Below, one piece after another: positions 22,107-35,100 of a stretch of DNA of 64,000 nt. Under the pieces are notes generated by a model that saw nothing but the letters and a program-made list of their open reading frames with translations, was not told the origin of the DNA and made no database searches. How positions within the stretch are numbered: position 1 is the stretch's first letter; the number at the start of each line of letters is the position of its first letter. The DNA comes from Lineus longissimus (taxonomy: Eukaryota; Nemertea; Pilidiophora; Heteronemertea; Lineidae): contig NC_088320.1 of NCBI RefSeq assembly GCF_910592395.1, positions 9,984,001 through 10,048,000 of the forward strand, given 5' to 3'. A program made the position numbers and the translations under genes.

Positions 22107-25100
22107 CAAAATGAGCGTGATCGGTCGCGACGAGCGTCATCGCCGACCGACTTTCATCGCCAGTAGTGTAATATCGCTAGTCGAATGACAACTTCTCATC
22201 GCAGAATCTGGAACTTGCGGTCTCAGTTTTTCCAATCGGTCATCTTGACTCTGTATAACGAAAATGAGCGTGATCGGTCGCGACAAGTGCCATCGCTCAC
22301 CGACCGTCATCGCCAGTAGCGTAATATTACTAGTCGAATGACAACTTCTCATCGCAGAATCTCAAAATTGCCTTTTAAGTTTGTCCAATCGGTCATCTTG
22401 ACTCTGTATAACCAAAATGAGCGTGATCGGTCGCGACGAGCGCCATCGCCGACTGACTTTCATCGCCAGTAGTGTAATATTGCTAGTCGAATGAAAACTT
22501 AACATCGCAGAATCTCAAAATTGTTGTCTCAGTTTGTCCAATCAGTCATCTTCACTCTGTATAACCAAAATAAGCGTGATCGGTCGTGACAATCGCATCG
22601 CTCACCGACTGTCATCGCCAGTAGCGTAATATTGCTAGTCGAATAACAACTTCTCATCGCAGAATCTCGAAATTGCCGTCTAAGTTTGTCCAATCGGTCA
22701 TCTTGACTCTGTATAACCAAAATTAGCGTGATCGATCACGACGAGCGCCATCACCGACCGACTTTCATCACCAGTAGCGTAATATTGCTAGTCGAATGAC
22801 AACTTCTCATCGCAGAATCTCGAAATTGCTGTCTCAGTTTGGTTCAATCGGTCATCTTGACTCCGTATAACCAAAATTAGCGTGATAGATCACGACGAGC
22901 ACCATCACCGACCGACTTTCATCGCCAGTAGCGTAATATTGCTAGTCGAATGACAACTTCTCATCGCAGAATCTCGAAATTGCCGTCTAAGTTTGTCCAA
23001 TCGGTCATCTTGACTCTGTATAACCAAAGTGAGCGTGATCGGTCGCGACGAGCGCCATCGCCGCTGACTTTCATCGCTAGTAGTGTAATATTGCTAGTCG
23101 AATGACAACTTATCATCGCAGAATCTCGAAATTGCAGTCTCAGTTTGTCCAATCGGTCATCTTGACTCTGTATAACCAAAATTAGCGTGATAGGTCGCGA
23201 CGAGCGCCATCGCCCACTGACAATGATCGCCAGTAATCTTATATCGTTGGTCGAATGACAAATTATCATCACAGAATCTTGAAATTGTGGTCCGAGTTAG
23301 TCGAATCAGTCATCTCGACTCCGTATAACCAAAATGAGCGTGATCGGTCGCGACGAGCGGCTTCGCCGACCGACTTTCATCGCCAGTAGTGTAATATCGC
23401 TAGTCGAATGACAACTTCTCATCCCAGAATCTGGAACTTGCGGTCTCAGTTTTTTCAATCGGTCATCTTGACTCTGTATAACCAAAATGAGCGTGATCGG
23501 TCGCGACGAGCGTCATCGCCGACCGACTTTCATCGCCAGTAGTGTAATATCGCTAGTCGAATGACAACTTCTCATCGCAGAATCTGGAACTTGCGGTCTC
23601 AGTTTTTCCAATCGGTCATCTTGACTCTGTATAACGAAAATGAGCGTGATCGGCCGCGACAAGTGCCATCGCTCACCGACCGTCATCGCCAGTAGCGTAA
23701 TATTACTAGTCGAATGACAACTTCTCATCGCAGAATCTCAAAATTGCCTTTTAAGTTTGTCCAATCGGTCATCTTGACTCTGTATAACCAAAATGAGCGT
23801 GATAGGTCGCGACGAGCGCAATCGCCGACTGACTTTCATCGCCAGTAGTGTAATATTGCTAGTCGAATGAAAACTTAACATCGCAGAATCTCAAAATTGT
23901 TGTCTCAGTTTGTCCAATCAGTCATCTTCACTCTGTATAACCAAAATAAGCGTGATCGGTCGTGACAAGCGCCATCGCTCACCGACTGTCATCGCCAGTA
24001 GCGTAATATTGCTAGTCGAATAACAACTTCTCATCGCAGAATCTCGAAATTGCCGTCTAAGTTTGTCCAATCGGTCATCTTGACTCTGTATAACCAAAAT
24101 TAGCGTGATCGATCACGACGAGCGCCATCACCGACCGACTTTCATCACCAGTAGCGTAATATTGCTAGTCGAATGACAACTTCTCATCGCAGAATCTCGA
24201 AATTGCTGTCTCAGTTTGGTTCAATCGGTCATCTTGACTCCGTATAACCAAAATTAGCGTGATCGATCACGACGAGCACCATCACCGACCGACTTTCATC
24301 GCCAGTAGCGTAATATTGCTAGTCGAATGACAACTTCTCATCGCAGATTCTCGAAATTGCCGTCTAAGTTTGTCCAATCGGTCATCTTGACTCTGTATAA
24401 CCAAAGTGAGCGTGATCGGTCGCGACGAGCGCCATCGTCGCTGACTTTCATCGCTAGTAGTGTAATATTGCTAGTCGAATGACAACTTATCATCGCAGAA
24501 TCTCGAAATTGCAGTCTCAGTTTGTCCAATCGGTCATCTTGACTCTGTATAACCAAAATTAGCGTGATAGGTCGCGACGAGCGCCATCGCCCACTGACAA
24601 TGATCGCCAGTAATCTTATATCGTTGGTCGAATGACAAATTATCATCACAGAATCTTGAAATTGTGGACCGAGTTAGTCGAATCAGTCATCTCGACTCCG
24701 TATAACCAAAATGAGCGTGATCGGTCGCGACGAGCGGCTTCGCCGACCGACTTTCATCGCCAGTAGTGTAATATCGCTAGTCGAATGACAACTTCTCATC
24801 CCAGAATCTGGAACTTGCGGTCTCAGTTTTTCCAATCGGTCATCTTGACTCTGTATAACCAAAATGAGCGTGATCGGTCGCGACGAGCGTCATCGCCGAC
24901 CGACTTTCATCGCCAGTAGTGTAATATCGCTAGTCGAATGACAACTTCTCATCGCAGAATCTGGAACTTGCGGTCTCAGTTTTTCCAATCGGTCATCTTG
25001 ACTCTGTATAACGAAAATGAGCGTGATCGGTCGCGACAAGTGCCATCGCTCACCGACCGTCATCGCCAGTAGCGTAATATTACTAGTCGAATGACAACTT

Positions 25101-25474
25101 CTCATCGCAGAATCTCAAAATTGCCTTTTAAGTTTGTCCAATCGGTCATCTTGACTCTGTATAACCAAAATGAGCGTGATCGGTCGCGACGAGCGCCATC
25201 GCCGACTGACTTTCATCGCCAGTAGTGTAATATTGCTAGTCGAATGAAAACTTAACATCGCAGAATCTCAAAATTGTTGTCTCAGTTTGTCCAATCAGTC
25301 ATCTTCACTCTGTATAACCAAAATAAGCGTGATCGGTCGTGACAAGCGCCATCGCTCACCGACTGTCATCGCCAGTAGCGTAATATTGCTAGTCGAATAA
25401 CAACTTCTCATCGCAGAATCTCGAAATTGCCGTCTAAGTTTGTCCAATCGGTCATCTTGACTCTGTATAACCAA
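22107..25474. repeat. HOR 5: 9-mer A-B-C-D-G-H-I-J-M, 1,376/1,377 bp, ~2.4 copies
   Basis: A monomers ending TATAACGAAAATGAG mark the starts at 22107, 23483 and 24860. The CATCCCAGAATCTGG variant at 22044, 23420 and 24797 is spaced 1,376 and 1,377 bp. Copy 1 has a small deletion (GTGACAATCGCATCG at 22587). Copy 3 departs after D, near 25474, where an F-type monomer replaces G. Compared with the 17-mer, this unit lacks E-F and gains M. Confidence 0.86.
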
Positions 25475-25639
25475 AATGAGCGTGATCGGTCGCGACGAGC
25501 GCCATCGCCGACCGACTTTCATCGCCAGTAGTGTAATATCGCTAGTCGAATGACAACTTCTCATCGTAGAATCTGGAACTTGCGGTCTCAGTTTTTCCAA
25601 TCGGTCATCTTGACTCTGTATAACCAAAATGAGCGTGAT

Positions 25640-26250
25640 CGGTCACGACGAGCGTCATCGCCACCGACTTTCATTGCCAGTAGTGTAATATCGCTAGTCG
25701 AATGACAAATAATCATCACAGAATCACGAAATTGTGGTCTCAGTTTGTCTAATCGGACACTTCTACTCTGAAAAACCAAAATTAGCGTGATCGGTCGCGA
25801 CGAGCGCCATCGCCGACCGACTTTCATCGCCAGTAGTGTAATATCGCTAGTCGAATGACAACTTCTCATCGTAGAATCTGGAACTTGCGGTCTCAGTTTT
25901 TCCAATCGGTCATCTTGACTCTGTATAACCAAAATGAGCGTGATCGGTCACGACGAGCGTCATCGCCGACCGACTTTCATTGCCAGTAAGTGTAATATCG
26001 CTAGTCGAATGACAAATAATCATCACAGAATCACGAAATTGTGGTCTCAGTTTGTCTAATCGGACACTTCTACTCTGAAAAACCAAAATTAGCGTGATCG
26101 GTCGCGACGAGCGCCATCGCCGACCGACTTTCATCGCCAGTAGTGTAATATCGCTAGTCGAATGACAACTTCTCATCGTAGAATCTGGAACTTGCGGTCT
26201 CAGTTTTTCCAATCGGTCATCTTGACTCTGTATAACCAAAATGAGCGTGA
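25640..26250. repeat. Tandem duplication of an E-F dimer (~306 bp) inside HOR 6
   Basis: The dimer made of an E monomer (GGACACTTCTACTCTGAAAA) and an F monomer (CATCGTAGAATCTGG) occurs twice in a row. The ACACTTCTACTC strings are about 305-307 bp apart. The same doubling is in the second 24-mer copy at about 29305-29915, so it predates the 24-mer duplication. Elsewhere in each copy (27040-27340, 30700-31000) the dimer is single. Confidence 0.8.
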
Positions 26251-27440
26251 TCGGTCACGACGAGCGCCATCGCCGACCGACTTTCATCGCCAGTAGTGTA
26301 ATATCGCTAGTCGAATGACAACTTCTCATCGCAGAATCTGGAACTTGCGGTCTCAGTTTTTTCAATCGGTCATCTTGACTCTGTATAACCAAAATGAGCG
26401 TGATCGGTCGCGACAAGCGCCATCGCTCACCGACCGTCATCGCCAGTAGCGTAATATTACTAGTCGAATGACAACTTCTCATCGCAGAATCTCAAAATTG
26501 CCTTTTAAGTTTGTCCAATCGGTCATCTTGACTCTGTATAACCAAAATGAGCGTGATCGGTGGCGACGAGTGCCATCGCCGACTGACTTTCATCGCCAGT
26601 AGTGTAATATTGCTAGTCGAATGAAAACTTAACATCGCAGAATCTCAAAATTGTTGTCTCAGTTTGTCCAATCAGTCATCTTCACTCTGTATAACAAAAA
26701 TAAGCGTGATCGGTCGTGACAAGCGCCATCGCTCACCGACTGTCATCGCCAGTAGCGTAATATTGCTAGTTGAATAACAACTTCTCATCGCAGAATCTCG
26801 AAATTGCCGTCTAAGTTTGTCCAATCGGTCATCTTGACTCTGTATAACCAAAATGAGCGTGATCGGTCGCGACGAGCGCCATCGCCGACCGACTTTCATC
26901 GCCAGTAGTGTAATATCGCTAGTCGAATGACAACTTCTCATCGTAGAATCTGGAACTTGCGGTCTCAGTTTTTCCAATCGGTCATCTTGACTCTGTATAA
27001 CCAAAATGAGCGTGATCGGTCACGACGAGCGTCATCGCCGACCGACTTTCATTGCCAGTAGTGTAATATCGCTAGTCGAATGACAAATAATCATCACAGA
27101 ATCACGAAATTGTGGTCTCAGTTTGTCTAATCGGACACTTCTACTCTGAAAAACCAAAATTAGCGTGATCGGTCGCGACGAGCGCCATCGCCGACCGACT
27201 TTCATCGCCAGTAGTGTAATATCGCTAGTCGAATGACAACTTCTCATCGTAGAATCTGGAACTTGCGGTCTCAGTTTTTCCAATCGGTCATCTTGACTCT
27301 GTATAACCAAAATGAGCGTGATCGGTCACGACGAGCGTCATCGCCGACCGACTTTCATCGCCAGTAGTGTAATATCGCTAGTCGAATGACAACTTCTCAT
27401 CGCAGAATCTGGAACTTGCGGTCTCAGTTTTTCCAATCGG

Positions 27441-27456
27441 TCATCTTGACCAAAAT
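27441..27456 (+). other. 10-bp deletion junction removing TCTGTATAAC
   Basis: CATCTTGACCAAAATG replaces the normal string in which TCTGTATAAC stands between GAC and CAAAATG. The same junction followed by GATCGCTCGTGACAAG occurs near 31104 and near 45786. A shared breakpoint and shared flank mean one event, later copied. It removes the TGTATAA string from that monomer. Confidence 0.82.
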
Positions 27457-30400
27457 GAGCGTGATCGCTCGTGACAAGCGCCATCGCTCACCGACTGTCA
27501 TCGCCAGTAGCGTAATATTGCTAGTCGAATAACAACTTCTCATCGCAGAATCATGAAATTGCCGTCTAAGTTTGACCAATCGGTCATCTCGACTCTGTAT
27601 AACCAAAATGAGCGTGATCGGTCGCGACGAGCGCAATCGCCGACCGACTTTCATTGCCAGTAATGTAATATCGCTATCGAATGGCAACTTATCATCGCAG
27701 AATCTCGAAATAGCTGTCTCAGATTGTCAAATCGGTCATCTCGACTCTGTATAACCAAAATTAGCGTGATCGATCACGACGAGCGCCATCACCGACCGAC
27801 TTTCATCACCAGTAGCGTAATATTGCTAGTCGAATGACAACTTCTCATCGGAGAATCTCGAAATTGCTGTCTCAGTTTGGTTCAATCGGTCATCTTGACT
27901 ACGTATAACCAAAATTAGCGTGATCGATCACGACGAGCACCATCACCGACCGACTTTCATCGCCAGTAGCGTAATATTGCTAGTCGAATGACAACTTCTC
28001 ATCGCAGAATCTCGAAATTGCCGTCTAAGTTTTATCCAATCGATCATCTTGACTCTGTACAACCAAAATGAGCATGATCGGTCGCGACGACCGGCTTCGC
28101 CGACCGACTTTCATCGCCAGTAGTGTAATATCGCTAGTCGAATGACAACTTATCATCGCAGAATCTGGAAATTGCGTTCTCAGTTTGTCCAATTCGTCAT
28201 CTCGACTCTGTAAAACTATAATGAGCGTGACTGGTCGCAATGAGCGCCATCGCCAATCGTCTTTCATCGCCAGTCGTTTAATATCGCTATCAAATGACAA
28301 CTTATCATCGCAGAATCTCGAATTTGTGGTCTCAGTTGGTCTGATCGGTCATCTCATCTCTGTATAACCAAAATGAGCGTGATCGGTCGCGACGAGCGTC
28401 ATCGCCGACCGACTTTCATCGCCAGTAGTGTAATATCGCTAGTCGAATGACAACTTCTCATCGCAGAATCTGGAACTTGCGGTCTCAGTTTTTCCAATCG
28501 GTCATCTTGACTCTGTATAACCAAAATGAGCGTGATCGGTCGCGACGAGCGTCATCACCGACCGACTTTCATCGCCAGTAGTGTAATATCGCTAGTCGAA
28601 TGACAACTTCTCATCGCAGAATCTGGAACTTGCGGTCTCAGTTTTTCCAATCGGTCATCTTGACTCTGTATAACGAAAATGAGCGTGATCGGTCGCGACA
28701 AGTGCCATCGCTCACCGACCGTCATCGCCAGTAGCGTAATATTACTAGTCGAATGACAACTTCTCATCGCAGAATCTCAAAATTGCCTTTTAAGTTTGTC
28801 CAATCGGTCATCTTGACTCTGTATAACCAAAATGAGCGTGATCGGTCGCGACGAGCGCCATCGCCGACTGACTTTCATCGCCAGTAGTGTAATATTGCTA
28901 GTCGAATGAAAACTTAACATCGCAGAATCTCAAAATTGTTGTCTCAGTTTGTCCAATCAGTCATCTTCACTCTGTATAACCAAAATAAGCGTGATCGGTC
29001 GTGACAAGCGCCATCGCTCACCGACTGTCATCGCCAGTAGCGTAATATTGCTAGTCGAATAACAACTTCTCATCGCAGAATCTCGAAATTGCCGTCTAAG
29101 TTTGTCCAATCGGTCATCTTGACTCTGTATAACCAAAATGAGCGTGATCGGTCGCGACGAGCGCCATCGCCGACCGACTTTCATCGCCAGTAGTGTAATA
29201 TCGCTAGTCGAATGACAACTTCTCATCGTAGAATCTGGAACTTGCGGTCTCAGTTTTTCCAATCGGTCATCTTGACTCTGTATAACCAAAATGAGCGTGA
29301 TCGGTCACGACGAGCGTCATCGCCGACCGACTTTCATTGCCAGTAGTGTAATATCGCTAGTCGAATGACAAATAATCATCACAGAATCACGAAATTGTGG
29401 TCTCAGTTTGTCTAATCGGACACTTCTACTCTGAAAAACCAAAATTAGCGTGATCGGTCGCGACGAGCGCCATCGCCGACCGACTTTCATCGCCAGTAGT
29501 GTAATATCGCTAGTCGAATGACAACTTCTCATCGTAGAATCTGGAACTTGCGGTCTCAGTTTTTCCAATCGGTCATCTTGACTCTGTATAACCAAAATGA
29601 GCGTGATCGGTCACGACGAGCGTCATCGCCGACCGACTTTCATTGCCAGTAAGTGTAATATCGCTAGTCGAATGACAAATAATCATCACAGAATCACGAA
29701 ATTGTGGTCTCAGTTTGTCTAATCGGACACTTCTACTCTGAAAAACCAAAATTAGCGTGATCGGTCGCGACGAGCGCCATCGCCGACCGACTTTCATCGC
29801 CAGTAGTGTAATATCGCTAGTCGAATGACAACTTCTCATCGTAGAATCTGGAACTTGCGGTCTCAGTTTTTCCAATCGGTCATCTTGACTCTGTATAACC
29901 AAAATGAGCGTGATCGGTCACGACGAGCGCCATTGCCGACCGACTTTCATCGCCAGTAGTGTAATATCGCTAGTCGAATGACAACTTCTCATCGCAGAAT
30001 CTGGAACTTGCGGTCTCAGTTTTTTCAATCGGTCATCTTGACTCTGTATAACCAAAATGAGCGTGATCGGTCGCGACAAGCGCCATCGCTCACCGACCGT
30101 CATCGCCAGTAGCGTAATATTACTAGTCGAATGACAACTTCTCATCGCAGAATCTCAAAATTGCCTTTTAAGTTTGTCCAATCGGTCATCTTGACTCTGT
30201 ATAACCAAAATGAGCGTGATCGGTCGCGACGAGTGCCATCGCCGACTGACTTTCATCGCCAGTAGTGTAATATTGCTAGTCGAATGAAAACTTAACATCG
30301 CAGAATCTCAAAATTGTTGTCTCAGTTTGTCCAATCAGTCATCTTCACTCTGTATAACAAAAATAAGCGTGATCGGTCGTGACAAGCGCCATCGCTCACC

Positions 30401-32184
30401 GACTGTCATCGCCAGTAGCGTAATATTGCTAGTTGAATAACAACTTCTCATCGCAGAATCTCGAAATTGCCGTCTAAGTTTGTCCAATCGGTCATCTTGA
30501 CTCTGTATAACCAAAATGAGCGTGATCGGTCGCGACGAGCGCCATCGCCGACCGACTTTCATCGCCAGTAGTGTAATATCGCTAGTCGAATGACAACTTC
30601 TCATCGTAGAATCTGGAACTTGCGGTCTCAGTTTTTCCAATCGGTCATCTTGACTCTGTATAAATAAAATGAGCGTGATCGGTCACGACGAGCGTCATCG
30701 CCGACCGACTTTCATTGCCAGTAGTGTAATATCGCTAGTCGAATGACAAATAATCATCACAGAATCACGAAATTGTGGTCTCAGTTTGTCTAATCGGACA
30801 CTTCTACTCTGAAAAACCAAAATTAGCGTGATCGGTCGCGACGAGCGCCATCGCCGACCGACTTTCATCGCCAGTAGTGTAATATCGCTAGTCGAATGAC
30901 AACTTCTCATCGTAGAATCTGGAACTTGCGGTCTCAGTTTTTCCAATCGGTCATCTTGACTCTGTATAACCAAAATGAGCGTGATCGGTCACGACGAGCG
31001 TCATCGCCGACCGACTTTCATCGCCAGTAGTGTAATATCGCTAGTCGAATGACAACTTCTCATCGCAGAATCTGGAACTTGCGGTCTCAGTTTTTCCAAT
31101 CGGTCATCTTGACCAAAATGAGCGTGATCGCTCGTGACAAGCGCCATCGCTCACCGACTGTCATCGCCAGTAGCGTAATATTGCTAGTCGAATAACAACT
31201 TCTCATCGCAGAATCATGAAATTGCCGTCTAAGTTTGACCAATCGGTCATCTCGACTCTGTATAACCAAAATGAGCGTGATCGGTCGCGACGAGCGCCAT
31301 TGCCGACCGACTTTCATCGCCAGTAATGTAATATCGCTATCGAATGGCAACTTATCATCGCAGAATCTCGAAATAGCTGTCTCAGATTGTCAAATCGGTC
31401 ATGTCGACTCTGTATAACCAAAATGAGCGTGAACGGTCACGACGAGCGCCATCACCGACCGACTTTCATCACCAGTAGCGTAATATTGCTAGTCGAATGA
31501 CAACTTCTCATCGCAGAATCTCGAAATTGCTGTCTCAGTTTGGTTCAATCGGTCATCTTGACTACGTATAACCAAAATTAGCGTGATCGATCACGACGAG
31601 CACCATCACCGACCGACTTTCATCGCCAGTAGCGTAATATTGCTAGTCGAATGACAACTTCTCATCGCAGAATCTCGAAATTGCCGTCTAAGTTTTATCC
31701 AATCGATCATCTTGACTCTGTATAACCAAAATGAGCATGATCGGTCGCGACGACCGGCTTCGCCGACCGACTTTCATCGCCAGTAGTGTAATATCGCTAG
31801 TCGAATGACAACTTATCATCGCAGAATCTGGAAATTGCGTTCTCAGTTTGTCCAATTCGTCATCTCGACTCTGTAAAACTATAATGAGCGTGACTGGTCG
31901 CAATGAGCGCCATCGCCAATCGTCTTTCATCGCCAGTCGTTTAATATCGCTATCAAATGACAACTTATCATCGCAGAATCTCGAATTTGTGGTCTCAGTT
32001 GGTCTGATCGGTCATCTCATCTCTGTATAACCAAAATGAGCGTGATCGGTCGCGACGAGCGTCATCGCCGACCGACTTTCATCGCCAGTAGTGTAATATC
32101 GCTAGTCGAATGACAACTTCTCATCGCAGAATCTGGAACTTGCGGTCTCAGTTTTTCCAATCGGTCATCTTGACTCTGTATAAC

Positions 32185-35100
32185 CAAAATGAGCGTGATC
32201 GGTCGCGACGAGCGTCATCACCGACCGACTTTCATCGCCAGTAGTGTAATATCGCTAGTCGAATGACAACTTCTCATCGCAGAATCTGGAACTTGCGGTC
32301 TCAGTTTGTCCAATCGGTCATCTTGACTCTGTATAACCAAAATGAGCGTGATCGGTCGCGACAAGCGCCATCGCTCACCGACCGTCATCGCCAGTAGCGT
32401 AATATTACTAGTCGAATGACAACTTCTCATCGCAGAATCTCAAAATTGCCCTTTAAGTTTGTCCAATCGGTCATCTTGACTCTGTATAACCAAAATGCGT
32501 GATCGGTCGCGACGAGCGCCATCGCCGACTGACTTTCATCGCCAGTAGTGTAATATTGCTAGTCGAATGAAAACTTAACATCGCAGAATCTCAATATTGT
32601 TGTCTCAGTTTGTCCAATCAGTCATCTTCACTCCGTATAACCAAAATAAGCGTGATCGGTCGTGACAAGCGCCATCGCTCACCGACTGTCATTGCCAGTA
32701 GCGTAATATTGCTAGTAGAATAACAACTTCTCATCGCAGAATCTCGAAATTGCCGTCTAAGTTGGTCCAATCGGTCATCTTGACTCTGTATAACCAAAAT
32801 GAGCGTGATCGGTCGCGACGAGCGCCATCGCCGCTGACTTTCATTGCCAGTAGTGTAATATCACTAGTCGAATGACAAATAATCATCACAGAATCACGAA
32901 ATTGTGGTCTCAGTTTGTCTAATCGGGCACTTCTACTCTGAAAAACCAAAATTAGCGTGATCGGTCGCGACGAGCGCCATCGCCGACCGACTTTCATCGC
33001 CAGTAGTGTAATATCGCTAGTCGAATGACAACTTCTCATCGCAGAATCTGGAACTTGCGGTCTCAGTTTGTCCAATCGGTCATCTTGACTCTGTATAACC
33101 AAAATGAGCGTGATCGGTCGCGACGAGCGCCATCGCCGACCGACTTTCATCGCCAGTAGTGTAATATCGCTAGTCGAATGACAACTTCTCATCGCAGAAT
33201 CTGGAACTTGCGATCTCAGTTTTTCCAATCGGTCATCTTGACTCTGTATAACCAAAATGAGCGTGATCGGTCGCGATGAGCGCCATGGCCGACTGACTTT
33301 CATCGCCAGTAGTGTAATATTGCTAGTCGAATGACAACTTAACATCGCAGAATCTCAAAATTGTGGTCTCAGTTTGTCCAATCAGTCATCTTCACTCTGT
33401 ATAACCAAAATAAGCGTGATCGGTCGTGACAAGCGCCATCGCTCACCGACTGTCATCGCCAGTAGCGTAATATTGCTAGTCGAATAACAACTTCTCATCG
33501 CAGAATCTCGAAATTGCGGTCTCAGTTTTTCCAATCGGTCATCTTGACTCTGTATAACCAAAATGAGCGTGATCGGTCGCGACGAGCGTCATCGCCGACC
33601 GACTTTCATCGCCAGTAGTGTAATATCGCTAGTCGAATGACAACTTCTCATCGCAGAATCTGGAACTTGCGGTCTCAGTTTTTCCAATCGGTCATCTTGA
33701 CTCTGTATAACCAAAATGAGCGTGATCGGTCGCGACAAGCGCCATCGCTCACCGACCGTCATCGCCAGTAGCGTAATATTACTAGTCGAATGACAACTTC
33801 TCATCGCAGAATCTCAAAATTGCCCTTTAAGTTTGTCCAATCGGTCATCTTGACTCTGTATAACCAAAATGAGCGTGATCGGTCGCGACGAGCGCCATCG
33901 CCGACTGACTTCCATCGCCAGTAGTGTAATATTGCTAGTCGAATGAAAACTTAACATCGCAGAATCTCAAAATTGTTGTCTCAGTTTGTCCAATCAGTCA
34001 TCTTCACTCTGTATAACCAAAATAAGCGTGATCGGTCGTGATAAGCGCCATCACTCACCGACTGTCATCGCCAGTAGCGTAATATTGCTAGTAGAATAAC
34101 AACTTCTCATCGCAGAATCTCGAAATTGCCGTCTAAGTTGGTCCAATCGGTCATCTTGACTCTGTATAACCAAAATGAGCGTGATCGGTCGCGACGAGCG
34201 CCATCGCCGCTGACTTTCATTGCCAGTAGTGTAATATCACTAGTCGAATGACAAATAATCATCACAGAATCACGAAATTGTGGTCTCAGTTTGTCTAATC
34301 GGGCACTTCTACTCTGAAAAACCAAAATTAGCGTGATCGGTCGCGACGAGCGCCATCGCCGACCGACTTTCATCGCCAGTAGTGTAATATCGCTAGTCGA
34401 ATGACAACTTCTCATCGCAGAATCTGGAACTTGCGGTCTCAGTTTGTCCAATCGGTCATCCTGACTCTGTATAACCAAAATGAGCGTGATCGGTCGCGAC
34501 GAGCGCCATCGCCGACCGACTTTCATCGCCAGTAGTGTAATATCGCTAGTCGAATGACAACTTCTCATCGCAGAATCTGGAACTTGCGGTCTCAGTTTTT
34601 CCAATCGGTCATCTTGACTCTGTATAACCAAAATGAGCGTGATCGGTCGCGATGAGCGCCATCGCCGACTGACTTTCATCGCCAGTAGTGTAATATTGCT
34701 AGTCGAACGACAACTTAACATCGCAGAATCTCAAAATTGTGGTCTCAGTTTGTCCAATCAGTCATCTTCACTCTGTATAACCAAAATAAGCGTGATCGGT
34801 CGTGACAAGCGCCATCGCTCACCGACTGTCATCGCCAGTAGCGTAATATTGCTAGTCGAATGACAACTTCTCATCGCAGAATCTCGAAATTGCGGTCTCA
34901 GTTTTTCCAATCGGTCATCTTGACTCTGTATAACCAAAATGAGCGTGATCGGTCGCGACGAGCGTCATCGCCGACCGACTTTCATCGCCAGTAGTGTAAT
35001 ATCGCTAGTCGAATGACAACTTCTCATCGCAGAATCTGGAACTTGCGGTCTCAGTTTTTCCAATCGGTCATCTTGACTCTGTATAACCAAAATGAGCGTG

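Larger units (their letters stand above)
24860..32184. repeat. HOR 6: 24-mer, 3,663 bp, two copies
   Basis: The copies are 24860-28521 (3,662 bp) and 28522-32184 (3,663 bp). Shared private features occur 3,663 bp apart: CAGTAAGTGTAATATCG (25985, 29648), a monomer with 10 bp missing (TTGACCAAAATGAG at 27446 and 31109), ATAGCTGTCTCAGATTG (27710, 31373), and the M-L pair (28068, 31730). The 1-bp length difference comes from GCCACCGAC at 25661. Each copy begins A-B-C-D and includes two adjacent F-E dimers. Confidence 0.88.

Noticed and set aside
32731-33345. Long minus-strand open frame (204 codons), with many similar frames of 70-160 codons throughout
   Set aside because: They are translations of the satellite, with a 51-residue period equal to the 153-bp monomer. 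They start and stop wherever a subtype has or lacks a particular base, change frame at the 152- and 154-bp monomers, and show no domain, signal or ribosome/splice context. None is reported as a gene.
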